A DNA stretch of 64,000 nucleotides. Origin: Zychaea mexicana. Lineage: Eukaryota; Mucoromycota; Mucoromycetes; Mucorales; Lichtheimiaceae. Below, piece by piece: positions 12,167 to 23,045 of the stretch. Where the stretch lies: NCBI RefSeq assembly GCF_025766255.1, contig NW_026516730.1:62001-126000 (forward strand), written 5' to 3'. Every line of letters begins with the position of its first letter. Positions within the stretch are counted from its first letter, which is position 1. Position numbers and translations under genes: made by a program. Under the pieces are notes generated by a model. The model did no database searches. It saw nothing but the letters and a program-made list of their open reading frames with translations, and had not been told where the DNA came from.

Positions 12167-14880
12167 AGGGAGCTCTCCGCCCTCTTCCGGTCTGCGATTA
12201 TAAAGATTGTAACCAACTATGCAAGGGTGGCCTCCCTGAATGCCCGCAGCATTCTTAAAGAGGCCAACCCTACAACCCAATCTCAATTCACCGCTCATTT
12301 ACGATCCAAAACGCTTAATATAGACATACTCGCACTACAGGAAGTATCACACACATGTTCCATCTCTTTAACCGACCATGACTTACAAAAACTTTCTCGT
12401 ATATTTCCCCGTTCTTCCTCTTGCTTTACCAAACACTGTGGGCTCGTTTGCCTCAACCCCTCTTACTTTCTTTCTAATACCTATGTGACCCCCGATCAAC
12501 GTTGTATTGTCTCCGATATTTGTGCCTCACATGGGGCTCTATGTCGTCTGGTGGTGATATACGCCTACGCGGATGCACACCGTCGACCAGAGTTTTTTTC
12601 TTCTCTCCTTACCTTGCCATGTTTTAGATCTTTTACGGTCTCCACCATCATCGTGGGCGATTTCAACTTGCACCTTCATGAAACCGTCCCTACTGGTATT
12701 CGCCCGTGGACACAATTTCTGCTTGATCGTTGCGTCAACTGTCTTTACCTAGACGATAGCGACATTTTATCACCCCCGACAGCCGCCCCTACGTTTTCTC
12801 GAGGGAATCACCGCACGACTATTGACTATATGTTTGCTCATACGGCACTACGCTCCCACATCATCCGAAACACGCAACAACTCACCAACCCAGCATGGAC
12901 CGATCACGATATGCTCATGCTTGACTTGAGGACTCGCAACATCGACTGTGGCCCGGGAACATGGCGTTTCAACCCCCTTTTACTCGAACATGAAGACTAT
13001 CAGTTACTCTTGCGGGAGTCTCTTAAAACTTTCTTTGACTATACCTCCAACGGCACCACCTCACCACAAGCGAAATGGGACCAGCTCAAGAATGTTATTA
13101 AGGAATCCGCTCTCCAATTCAGTCGTTCGCTCAGTCGCCATACCAAGAACCGCCTGTCCGCTCTCCATCGCCAACGACAACAACACCTAGTCAGTCCAAC
13201 GCCCACCTCTCGATCGACCCTCCCAACACTTGAACGAGAAATCGCCCAGATCAATGAAGCCAAAACTCGTCAATTATTGCTACGCACAGCTACTCGCTGG
13301 CACGAGGAAGGCGAACGTAACAACAAGTATTTCTTCCGAGTGCTACGTGAACGCCACAATGCAGCTACTATTCAACAATTGCGTGATTTCGCCACGGGCG
13401 CACAGTTCTCTACCTCCGAGGATATCCTTCGCCATGCTCAGTCTTTCTATACCAACCTGTTCGCGCCGGAGCCGGTATCACCTCCTGCAATTGATAGCCT
13501 CCTCAGCTATGTCCCGGAAGACGCTCGGCTTTCCGAATCACAACAAACCAGATTAACCACCCCTTTCACAATGTCGGAGCTGGTCCTCATGTTGAAACAC
13601 ACTCCACTTGGAAAAAGTCCTGGCCTCGATGGTTTGGCATTTGAGCTTTACCGCCACCTCGCATCCCACGACGGCTTCATCCAGCTGCTTCTCTCTGTCC
13701 TTAATGGAGCACTTGAAGAACAACTTTTCCCGGACTCTTGGATGAAAACCCGAATGATCTTACTCTTCAAGAAAGGAGATCCACAACTACTGTCCAACTG
13801 GCGACCACTCTCCCTCATTAACTCGGACGCCAAAATCTTCACGAAACTACTGGCAAATCGCTTACAACCAATGATGGACACGATCATTAATCCATTCCAG
13901 ACTGGGTTCCTCGCCAACCGCTTGATTTCCGACAACGGCTGGACGGTGCAGAATTCATGAGTCATGCGCACAAGTTGGAATCGACACAGGAACCAGTTGG
14001 CGTATTGATCGATCAAACAAAAGCTTATGATATGGTAAACAGTGAGTATCTCAAACAAACCATGGCAAGGTTTGGACTTCCCTTTTCTTTCATTGACTCT
14101 ATTGTATCTCTCTTCTTCTCTACCTCCATTTTTCTTTATCTTAACGGCTGGCTCTCTGAGCCAGTTCGTCAGCTTCGAGGTTTGCGCCAAGGGGACCCAA
14201 TTTCCCCATTACTCTTTAATATTGCTTTTGAACCCCTCCTTCTCTCCCTTCTTTCTGATTCCCTTCTACTCGGAGCACCCTTGGCGCCACTCCCCCCTCG
14301 AAGCAGCACTCATTTACACACCACTAGTCCAGTAAGAGAGTATCCACCGATCAAAATACTCGCCTATGCGGACGACCTTTTGGTCTTCCTGCACGGTATT
14401 GACGAGTAGGACCGATTGCTGACCCACATCAACACATACGGCCGCGCATCCAATGGACGCATCAACCTCAACAAAACCGTGGTGTTCTCTTTGTCTGGAA
14501 AAGCTCATCAACGGTGGATCTCACGCGTTGAAACGCTTGGCGCTCGCTGGCACGACAGCACCTCACCCCAAGCGCTAACATACCTCGGGTATCCATTGTA
14601 CAACAATCCACACCAGCTCGCATCTTTCTTGGATAATCTCTACACCAAATTAGAACACCATATTGCTCTACTAAAACAACGCCATCTCTCCATCCAAGGA
14701 AAATCTATAATTGCCAACTCACTGCTACTCTCTCGACTATGGCATGTCCTCCGCGTGTGTATCGTCCCGGTCGAGTGGTTACAGAAATGTCAAAACTTAA
14801 TTCGACAATACCTGCTCCCTTTCTTCCCTTTCTCTCGCCGGATACGGAACTACGGCGACTTCCCGCTAAATACTTGGTGA
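12167..14880 (+). pseudogene. LINE ORF2: endonuclease plus reverse transcriptase, frameshifted
   Basis: The first part, open from just after a TGA at 12164-12166 to 13960, carries an exonuclease/endonuclease/phosphatase domain (NARSIL, LALQEVSHTC, IIVGDFNLHLH, TIDYMFAHT, WTDHDMLMLDL) and the start of the reverse transcriptase (LGKSPGLDGLAFELY, NWRPLSLINSDAKIF). A one-base loss near 13950 moves the frame. The next part (to 14409) has LRGLRQGDPISPLLFNIAFEP and the catalytic ILAYADDLLVF. An in-frame TAG at 14407-14409 interrupts it, and the same frame resumes to 14880 with TYLGYPLYNN. No ATG precedes the endonuclease; the first plausible Met is internal. The usual C-terminal Cys-rich motif is absent. 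Confidence 0.83.
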
Positions 14881-16425
14881 GCAAAGCCTACCGTACTACG
14901 GATACTGGCCACGGCCTACAACCGATCAACCACAGCCGGCCACCTAACATCGTCACTATGGTTCACACCCGCGTCATCCTGGGACAATGGCATCTCCACC
15001 CGACACTCGACAAGGCACTGCAACTGCCTCATCAACCGCCACCGCTCCACAGCACACCCCCTCACCACATCTTAGCTGCCTCATGGACACTGCCACGACC
15101 CTCTCTAGTCTACAGCCGCCCGACTCCACCAAATCCGATATATATACTACATATTTGTTGTTGTTTTTGAGCAATGATTTACTTTCGATAAGATGCAAGT
15201 TGCAAGTTGCGAATTATAAATTTCCTAAAATTGGTGCATGAAACGTAGAGGGCGCAAATTCATCAAGCGGTGTCTTGACGTCCTCGAATGCTTTTTTTGT
15301 CTATAGCATTATCCATTTCTGTTTGAGGGGCATATTCTTCTGACGAATGGTGTGGGTGGATGTTTTTATCTTTTGGCTTTGGAGTTAGTTCCGGGACCCT
15401 CCTTTTCAAGCTTACACCCGTCGAGGTCAATTACAAGAACTAGAGCATGATATCAGCTTTTTCATCCTGACAAATCGATCCTTTTCCTTTCGAGACCTAT
15501 GGGACTTGCTTTTGGCTGGAGCTTGGGATCGGTGCGTTTTGAGACACCTTGAACTTCCTTCTTGCCAGAATATGATGGCTCGGTCGGGCGGGTAGTCTTG
15601 GGCATTTTTTTGGGGGGTAGGGAGGAGGGGTTAGATGTTTCCCGGTTGCGACCGCGCTCAAAGCATCCGGAATCAGGCAATCGCGACGTTTTTGATACCG
15701 TGATCCCAAGAGGGGCAATATCTGCAAGTAATTAGAGACTTGATTGCGATTATGGATGATGCCAAAAATGATACAATGCGTGAGAGTGGCAAGTCGCTCA
15801 GCATTGTCATTCTTGTTGAGCATCATGAGCACAGCAAACCCCTTGGAAGTGCAAGACGTGCTAGGCGAGGATGGCATGTGACATCAACGCCTTTTTCGAT
15901 TACTATATGGCTTGTTGTAGCGTCAGTGACGTCATTTCATTTTTTATTGCGATCGTGTAGAAGGTCTACGCCAACATCCGAACCTGGAAAGAGATCTCTG
16001 CTGGCTGCGCGAAACAACTCTGATCCTTTGACCGGACGCGCTGTAGTATCAAAGAGTGGTTGAACTCTTCGACCTCGCGTCGCAGCAAACGAGAATCGAT
16101 GTTTTGTTTTCAGCTGTCAATTGTCCCAATGTGTCCTTGACCATTGGAGAAGCACGTCTTATCAACGACGCGATCATGCGTTCACGGCGGATTTGAGACT
16201 GGTTCTAACGTACTGCTTGAGCATATGTTAGTTTCAAGCTGTCGCCTATTGATTTCGACGATGGTGTTGTCGTTTTTAGTAACCCCTTAAAGTTTGTCAT
16301 GAGGTACAAATAATACTGCACTTTGTGGACTCAATTGTGACGCGTTGCGCAGCAACAAATTGCCTTGCCAACCATTCCCATGGGGCAACGCTTCTTTGAC
16401 TGCTCCTCCATCGTTAATTCCTAAC
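14881..16425. other. LINE 3' remnant and unassigned sequence
   Basis: From 14881 to about 15140 C-rich sequence looks like a damaged LINE tail with overlapping short frames. From 15140 to 16290 the sequence is mixed, with competing minus-strand frames at 15462-15877 that I cannot assign. The last 130 bp hold the 5' flank of the orphan gene. Confidence 0.4.
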
Positions 16426-18571
16426 ATGTCGTCCTCCAACCCTTCTAACGCGTCTACAACAGCAGATACAGCTATCAGCAACTTTCGTAAAGGTATTCTC
16501 GGGTGTTTTATTGTTTCTTCACACATATCTAATATAAACGCAATTCTACAGCTTTCAAAACATACCTCACCACGGAAACGGATGTTGTCTCTCTTAAGAA
16601 ATTCCATCAGTTCACTCCCGAAATTATTTTACAGCACAGTAATTTCAAAGATGTCAAAGGCACGTGGAACCACTACTTCGTCGAAGCTGTGAAAGAACTC
16701 GGGGTAAAAGTAAGTCAACGTTGTCGTCTTTTTTTAAACTTTGCAGGTCGAGCCGCTTATTGACCAAGTAACCATAGAATTGGAACAAGCAGCAACCGGA
16801 CTGGATAGCAATTATGCAAGAGCTTTTAAAGGTATAATACCGACAGAGAATTTTTGGCAGCTGATTTTTATTTAATATTTTATTATACAGCGCTCTTGTG
16901 GAGGACAGCTGCAATCGCCACCGTGTCCCTCTCCATCTAAAAGTAGTACCAAAAAATCGTCCTCCAAATCATCGCGTTCAAACGCAACTGACAAAACAGT
17001 AAGTCTTTTTTTGTGTGTGCTTAATTAATGTGTATGCTAATTTCATCTCTAACTTCGGTGTCTAGACCGTACTGACAAAAGCACAGTGGGACTCGTTTGA
17101 GCAAAAGTACCAGGCCATGGTTCCTGAGCGCAAGTGGCTCATTGATGGTATTTACGTCGAAGATGTGATCTACAAATTTGCCAAGACTCAGCTTTATGAA
17201 CAGTAAGTAGTCTATTATATGTGGGTTTATCTGTAACCTGTTGGTTAACCACATTTTTAGCGCTGCGCACTCTTTCATTTTGGACCTGGGAGATCCCTGT
17301 TGGAAAACCGTTTTCACCACATCTCAACTTCAAGCAATTGAGCAACAAAATGCTCTTCCAGTTCCAGCTCTACCTGAGCATCTTAACGATTTTTTTTCCC
17401 GGTTCAAGGAGTTGGTATGTCTGTATATAAACTTTGTGAGAAATGTAGCGATAGATTATAACTTCAAAAAACTCATATAATAGACTGACATCAATGAGAT
17501 CCACCACGTTGCCGACCATGCTCACTTTGACGTAGTCAGTCAGTTTGACGCTGACTGGGCGAAACGATGCATTCTTGACACAGTATCAGCGTATCGTTGG
17601 AGTGTGATGGCCCGACTGGCATCAAGGGGCAAAGAACGGGATATGCTACGGCTGTGGCGAGCTATCGACGATTGCTTCGATGATTTGGGAGTGGAAGTCC
17701 AACGGTACTGATCGAAGTAACAGTAAAAAGAGCACTGATATAAGAATTCAAACTTACAGTATTTTTGTCAATCAGAAGCGACCAACAATCTGCTGCATCA
17801 TCAGCACGCCACAACGAAGAGAGTTGTGCGGCTGATGGCTCGATTAAACAGAAGGTTCACGGCGTTAAGCCTGACCTTATAATCGCAAGAAACATGCTGG
17901 AATTTGCTTCGGCTGAACATGATTATTTGAATGAAGCTGGAGTAGGAGCAAAAGAACTCGTGGAAAAGCTCGTCAAGCTGCCCAAAAATATGAAAGATAT
18001 GATGCTGAGCCTTGCTGCGGAGATGGGAAATGACGAGGCGGGAATCCGCTCCCTGCGTATAGTAGGATTTTCCCATACTCGTAAGTGACTTTTACACTGC
18101 ATCGAACAAGAAACGACAAAGAATAGTTTATTGACTAATTCCATAGACCTACGCGTTAACACTTCGGTCATGGATGTTCCAGCTGGTTACACCTGCCGCA
18201 TAAAACACTTCGAAGAAATCCGAATACCTTGCGAGCTCAGAAATTTTTATAACACATATATCAAATTTTTAAAACAAGTTTATCGTCTGAAGGTTAGTGA
18301 ACCGATAAAAATGAAAGTAGTATTTGAAGGATTAGTTTTCTGTATGTACTAACCATAAATTATCTAGCACATAATCAAAGCAACAATCGAAGCAGTGGAA
18401 AATTCACCAGCTGGTACCGATGATGAGGAGGAAGGATTTGTGTCCGTTTTGGCAAAAAAGCAGCGTAAGCTGATCATCCCTTCAGCACTGAATTACATCG
18501 AACCACCCACAGTCGTACCGCAGAAAAGAAACCGCGAGGATGATGAGCAGGACTCATCCAATAACAATTAA
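16426..18571 (+). CDS. Orphan multi-exon gene, function unknown
   Basis: About ten exons splice in phase to roughly 525 residues. They start at MSSSNPSNAS (16426) and include LKKFHQFTPEIIL, VEPLIDQVTIELEQAA, a Ser/Lys-rich linker, FEQKYQAMVPERKWLIDG, VEDVIYKFAKTQL, HSFILDLGDPCWKTVF, a block ending CFDDLGVEVQ, MLEFASAEHDYLNEAGV and the C-terminal QKRNREDDEQDSSNNN. The exon joined at about 16903 needs a weak internal acceptor (GGAG) to avoid a stop, which is the least certain junction. There is no membrane segment or signal peptide. The acidic and Lys/Arg-rich C-terminus could be nuclear, but this is speculation. I recognise no named domain. The style suggests a lineage-expanded mucoralean family, supported here by a partial inverted second copy at 19.93-20.23 kb. 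Confidence 0.6.
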
Positions 18572-19929
18572 AACCTAGCACTGTATATTTCTCTCCCCAT
18601 TTTCATCACTTTTTCAAGCAATCATCATCGATGAGATACGCGAGGCAATGGCTGGTTAGATGGGTTATTTACAAAGGGATCATTACGCACCCAACTTCTC
18701 GCGCCTGGCCTCCTTCAACGTTATATATTATTATCTTGATGCAGCAGGATATGTATGAGGGCCGCCATTTATATTGAGTAATTCATTTATTTGCCAGTAC
18801 AAGTAATAGCATCTTTTTTACTATACAATAGGAACAGCAACCAACAATGAATGAGGTCGTTTCCTGTACCCGACAATGGTGGTAATAAATGGAGTAAAAA
18901 GCATACCATTGTGGAGTTCTTTGAGATCTATTACACATCCAAACTTTATATTTCTTGTTTACATTGACAATGATGGAGTATATCCGCATATACATTGAAA
19001 AGATCCACATTATTAAAGTACTACCACGTTATCTACTGCTTTTAGACCATCATTTCCATCACGAAACTGACGTTGCTCCCTAGCAGTTCCAGATGAAGGT
19101 GGCGGCGCACTATGCATTGTCTTGCTTGTGGGGCTTTCCGTTTACGTTCAAAATCACAACGACCATAAAGCCTGTCTGTCCATGCTCGAATCGCAGTTGA
19201 GGGTTGCATTTGCTGATGCTGTGGATCTCCTTGGTAAATTTTGACTTCGAGTAGAGACATGTGAAGTTCGACGTTGTATTGTCAATGATGGCCGACGGCT
19301 GCTGTCGTTGTTATTGAGCCCTTGTGCATTACTACTTGCTTCATCAGCTATTGTCTGTGCTACTGTGGCGGTGTTCGTCTCTTCTTCTTCATTACTTGAC
19401 AGTGAAAGAATCCTTTGGCTATGAGGCTTTCCAATTTCTTCGCCTATTGCCGCCATCGTTGCAAATAGGAAGGCGAATTCCGTTGATAACCCGATAGCCA
19501 ACACAACTGTCGAAATGCACGTTTTTTGCCGAAAAAAGGCTATCAGGTAGCCAAGGATCCCACTGTGTCGTGTGCAACCGGTTGTACTGATGACCATGTC
19601 AAACGTCATACGACATTGAGAGGCGCCTCCTCGATCATGCCTTTTTGAAAAAGTGTTATTACATTTACACAACTACAGGCACCCTTTTGCGATCGGTTTA
19701 TATATCTATACCCTTACCCAGTAGTAGAGTACGAGATCGTCTCGCAACAGAAAATGTCAGCACAATACCCAATCCATCTTGATATCTCAAATGAAAGTAT
19801 ACGATGAATTGATTATTGACGCGTCTATCCAAATACTGTATCATCGGTGCTTGCAGATGCTGCACGTGCTTTCATCGACCACGGTTTACTTGTTAACTGA
19901 ATTGATCAATTTTCTTTTGTTGCATATCG
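18572..19929. other. Intergenic region with one possible small gene
   Basis: This is the 3' flank of the orphan gene followed by AT-rich sequence. A single minus-strand frame with a hydrophobic segment at 19154-19609 is listed separately. Nothing else was recognised. Confidence 0.4.
19154..19609 (-). CDS. Possible small membrane protein, hypothetical
   Basis: The frame from the ATG at 19609 gives about 151 residues. It opens with a hydrophobic region that could form two membrane segments (GILGYLIAFF; STVVLAIGLSTEFAFLFATM), followed by a polar Ser/Asn/Glu-rich tail. It is open further upstream to 19672. The composition is more protein-like than the surrounding shadow frames, but I recognise no family and found no supporting exon. 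It lies inside the accessory island and may be a relic. Confidence 0.3.
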   Translation of the reverse strand: MTFDMVISTTGCTRHSGILGYLIAFFRQKTCISTVVLAIGLSTEFAFLFATMAAIGEEIGKPHSQRILSLSSNEEEETNTATVAQTIADEASSNAQGLNNNDSSRRPSLTIQRRTSHVSTRSQNLPRRSTASANATLNCDSSMDRQALWSL

Positions 19930-20225
19930 TCTTTAGTTAGAGCTGGAAGTGGAAGAGCATTTTGTTGCTCAATTTTTTAAAGTTGAGATGTGGTGAATCC
20001 GGTTTTCCAACAAGGATCTCCTAAGGTTCAAAATAAAGAGTGCGCAGCGTTAAAGATGTGGTTAACCAGTAGGGTTACAGATAAACCCACAGATTACAGA
20101 CTACTTACTGTTCGTAAAGCTGAGTCTCGGCAAAATTGTATATCACATCTTCAACGTAAACATCACCAATGAATTATTTGCGCTCAGGAACCAGGACCTT
20201 GTATTTTTGCTCAAATGAGTATTCA
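19930..20225 (-). repeat. Inverted partial copy of the orphan gene (relic)
   Basis: The plus strand here matches the reverse complement of about 17090-17390 over nearly its whole length with scattered substitutions. Shared landmarks include the stretches around GAGCATTTTGTTGCTCAATT and AGACTACTTACTGTTC. The copied segment spans the 3' part of one exon, the whole 61-bp intron 17202-17262 and the 5' part of the next exon. It therefore arose from DNA and not from a processed transcript. No open frame of useful length survives on the sense (minus) strand, so it is not a functional gene. Confidence 0.8.
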
Positions 20226-20710
20226 CTGAGAAAGATGTATAAATGAAGACGCGTGACAACATAAACAAAGACCTAAACATTACCTCAAATCTATACGGCC
20301 ACGGCTGCAGTGAGGTACCCTTTGCGTCTTTACAAGCTTCTGCATGCTGTTATCGTTAAGTTCCAATTTTCCTCGTTCAGTATCAGACCGTATTTGTGAG
20401 TTTCACGTTCCCCTATTCAAATTAGCAGGAATGAAGCTTCGGGATTGCCATGTAGGTGACAAACTAGTTTGCACGTACGAATGTCACTTTTAAAAGGGGT
20501 TGAATCAGAAAAAAGGAAAGAAAACAAAACCTCCTAAGCTTGTTGACCATCCAAAATGCTACATAAAGATCGATTATATTTGGTAATGGATCAAGTACAC
20601 ATGAATACTACCGTCGACTCTGAGCACTTTTATGCTAATTACAACTTACCTGGTCGGAAGGGACTCTTGTAAGGCAGGTAATTCAATAGGCGAGCAAAAA
20701 TTCAAATAGA
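20226..20710. other. Unassigned stretch before the tandem array
   Basis: About 485 bp between the inverted gene fragment and the 129-bp array. No coding or structural feature was recognised. Confidence 0.4.
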
Positions 20711-21625
20711 AATCGCGAATGGACGCTGAGGGACTATGAGCCTCAACTACATAGTTATTCCACATCCACCACTCGGACAATACACTGGCCTCAACCAACA
20801 CAGCGGTCCACTTCAGTAGAAATATGGAAAAGAATTACGAGGAAGAAACAAGAAGATCGCGAATGGACGCTGAGGGACTATGAGCCTTACTACATAGTTA
20901 TTCCACATCCACCACTCGGACAATACACACAGCGGTCCTCTTTAATAGAAAGATTGAAAAGAATTACGAGGAAGAAACAAGAAGATCGCGAATGGACGCT
21001 GAGGGACTACGAGCCTTACTACATAGTTATTCCACATCCACCACTCGGACAATACACACAGCGGTCCTCTTTAATAGAAAGATTGAAAAGAATTACGAGG
21101 AAGAAACAATAAGATCGCGAATGGACGCTGAGGGACTATGAGCCTTACTACATAGTTATTCCACATCCACCACTCGGACAATACACACAGCGGTCCTCTT
21201 TAATAGAAAGATTGAAAAGAATTACGAGGAAGAAACAAGAAGATCGCGAATGGACGCTGAGGGACTATGAGCCTTACTACATAGTTATTCCACATCCACC
21301 ACTCGGACAATACACACAGCGGTCCTCTTTATTAGAAAGATTGAAAAGAATTACGAGGAAGAAACAAGAAGATCGCGAATGGACGCTGAGGGACTACGAG
21401 CCTTACTACATAGTTATTCCACATCCACCACTCGGACAATACACACAGCGGTCCTCTTTATTAGAAAGATTGAAAAGAATTACGAGGAAGAAACAAGAAG
21501 ATCGCGAATGGACGCTGAGGGACTATGAGCCTTACTACATAGTTATTCCACATCCACCACTCGGACAATACACACAGCGGTCCTCTTTAATAGAAAGATG
21601 GAAAAGAATTGCGAAGGAATAAGAG
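20711..21625 (+). repeat. 129-bp tandem array encoding a 43-residue repeat
   Basis: Seven copies are anchored by GATCGCGAATGGACGC (ATCGCG in copy 1) at about 20711, 20855, 20984, 21113, 21242, 21371 and 21500. From the second copy on, spacing is exactly 129 bp with only a few substitutions between copies. The first copy is divergent: it has an extra base near 20752 and about 15 extra bases near 20793. 129 is divisible by three, so the same frame is kept. It reads EDREWTLRDYEPYYIVIPHP then PLGQYTQRSSLLERLKRI. In the third copy one G-to-T change turns a Glu codon into TAA at about 21110. The longest uninterrupted run is 21212-21622, which has no ATG start. Whether it is translated is unknown. 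Confidence 0.9.
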
Positions 21626-21729
21626 TATCTGATGAGAGTATTTGATGATTCGCAATTAATGGCGCCTTGCGATTTTTGAATACGTCACCAAGAGCCACGT
21701 GCCCCAGGTATATTTGGAGAGCGCGCCAG

Positions 21730-22560
21730 TCCGAGTCCGTTCAAGTAATGCCTGAACGGACCGCCCAACGATATTACGCCCGTTTCCGGGATAGGGAACC
21801 GTACTTCCAAGCCAGCTAAAAAGAAGCCTGGAGCAGTGCCAGTCCTATTTACTGATCATACTATATTTCTTCAGAATATTTATGACTCAGAACCTACCCT
21901 AACAATCAAGCAAGCGCAGGAAAAGCTCCATGAGCACTTCCAAGTGTTCATCACGCAAGGCGCATTACATTGCATTTTGTGAAGCACTGTGGCCTTACGA
22001 TGAAGAAACTACAGAGGCTCCCGGAGTACCGGGTCTCCCTTGAAACCATTAGGAAAAGAAAAGAGCGGGTTCTCGAATCAAACCACAATACCGATTTCGA
22101 TCAATGTGTTTTTAGCGATGAAGCAGGGTTCAATTTGCATTTGAAACGAACTCTCGGGCGATGGAGAAGAGGTACTCCTGCCAAGGCAATAGTCCTTAAA
22201 AACCGGTTGTGTCAACAAATCTATTCTGGGCGCTATTGCTAAAGAAGTTGTGGTAAATCTCTCGTTACGGAAACCACAAGCAGTGGTCCGGGGGGGGGTG
22301 CTCCTAGAAAAGAAAGTTGGAGGACGGTGAACAACGCCTTGGTTGTTAAAATCGGTACAAGAGCAGAACATTTTTGCCAATCCTTTGAGACGTGCTTCAA
22401 AGGACGATATCCATGGGAGGTTTCTTGTCATGGATAATACCAGAATCCATCGTACTCAGTTGTACAAAGAAACTGTTACTAAGCGTGGTTTCCAGGTGTT
22501 GCATCTCCTCCTTTTATCACCATTTTTGAATCCAATTGTTGATCAAAGTTAAAAGCTGGT
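21730..22560 (+). pseudogene. Broken IS630/Tc1-like (DDE) transposase
   Basis: Fragments in several frames line up in the order of a mucoralean IS630/Tc1-type transposase: RTAQRYYARFRDREPYF (helix-turn-helix part), TIKQAQEKLHEHFQV, HCGLTMKKLQRLPEYR, FSDEAGFNLHLKRT (first catalytic Asp), RGTPAKAIV, MDNTRIHRTQLY (second catalytic Asp) and LLSPFLNPIVDQS. The family normally has Glu after NPI; here it is Val, so the third catalytic residue appears lost. Stops and frameshifts occur near 21818, 21979 and 22240, and a run of nine G lies at 22290-22298. Terminal inverted repeats were not found. Confidence 0.82.
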
Positions 22561-22865
22561 GTCAAGCGCGAGCTTTTGACCAAGGCTGACTCTTCAACTC
22601 CACGTATCGTCGCATCTGCACATCAAGTTACAGCAGGCGATTGTAGACGCTAGATCGAGCATTCTAAATCTTTCTTCTCCCCATGTGTTCTGGAGCAGAA
22701 ATGTTATGATTGTGTTTTTGCCTTGTTTTGATATTCCTTACCTTTTTTGCACTTATATATTTATACTACAAAATAATAAAACTATGATGTGAAGTAGAAT
22801 AGCAAGCCACCATCTTATTACATCAAACGCTATGATAATAACACGTTCACGCCACGTTGAAAAAA

Positions 22866-23045
22866 CAAGCCGCCATCTTATAATCCATCATGCGCCATGT
22901 TATTAATCTCTCGATGTCAAATCGAAAAAAAACGTCGCGCCAAGTAAAAAAACGTTTCTCCCGCCATCATGTGTTCCCCCCACCGCCATGTTGGAAAAAA
23001 CTCAGCGCCATTATGAAAAAAAAATCATCCGCCATTTCTAAGAAA
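22866..23045 (+). repeat. Cluster of CGCCAT motifs with A-tracts
   Basis: Six exact CGCCAT sites lie at about 22871, 22893, 22962, 22984, 23006 and 23030. Most are followed by NTT and an A-run of 5 to 9 bases. Near matches extend the pattern left to 22808. The spacing is irregular at about 20-25 bp, or a multiple of that. The reverse complement ATGGCG resembles the core of metazoan YY1 sites, which is only a resemblance. A related stretch occurs at 28531-28562. Confidence 0.6.

Larger units (their letters stand above)
10877..15140 (+). mobile_element. Degraded two-ORF LINE (L1/Tx1-like non-LTR retrotransposon)
   Basis: The element has an intact ORF1 with two CCHC knuckles, and an ORF2 with an apurinic-type endonuclease followed by a reverse transcriptase, the gene order of L1/Tx1-like LINEs. 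ORF2 is broken by a one-base frameshift near 13950, an in-frame TAG at 14407-14409 and apparent loss of most of the region after the reverse transcriptase. The 3' end is placed near 15140 where similarity to coding sequence fades. No poly(A) tail or target-site duplication could be fixed. C-rich third codon positions differ from the AT-rich surroundings, as expected of an inserted element. Confidence 0.85.
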
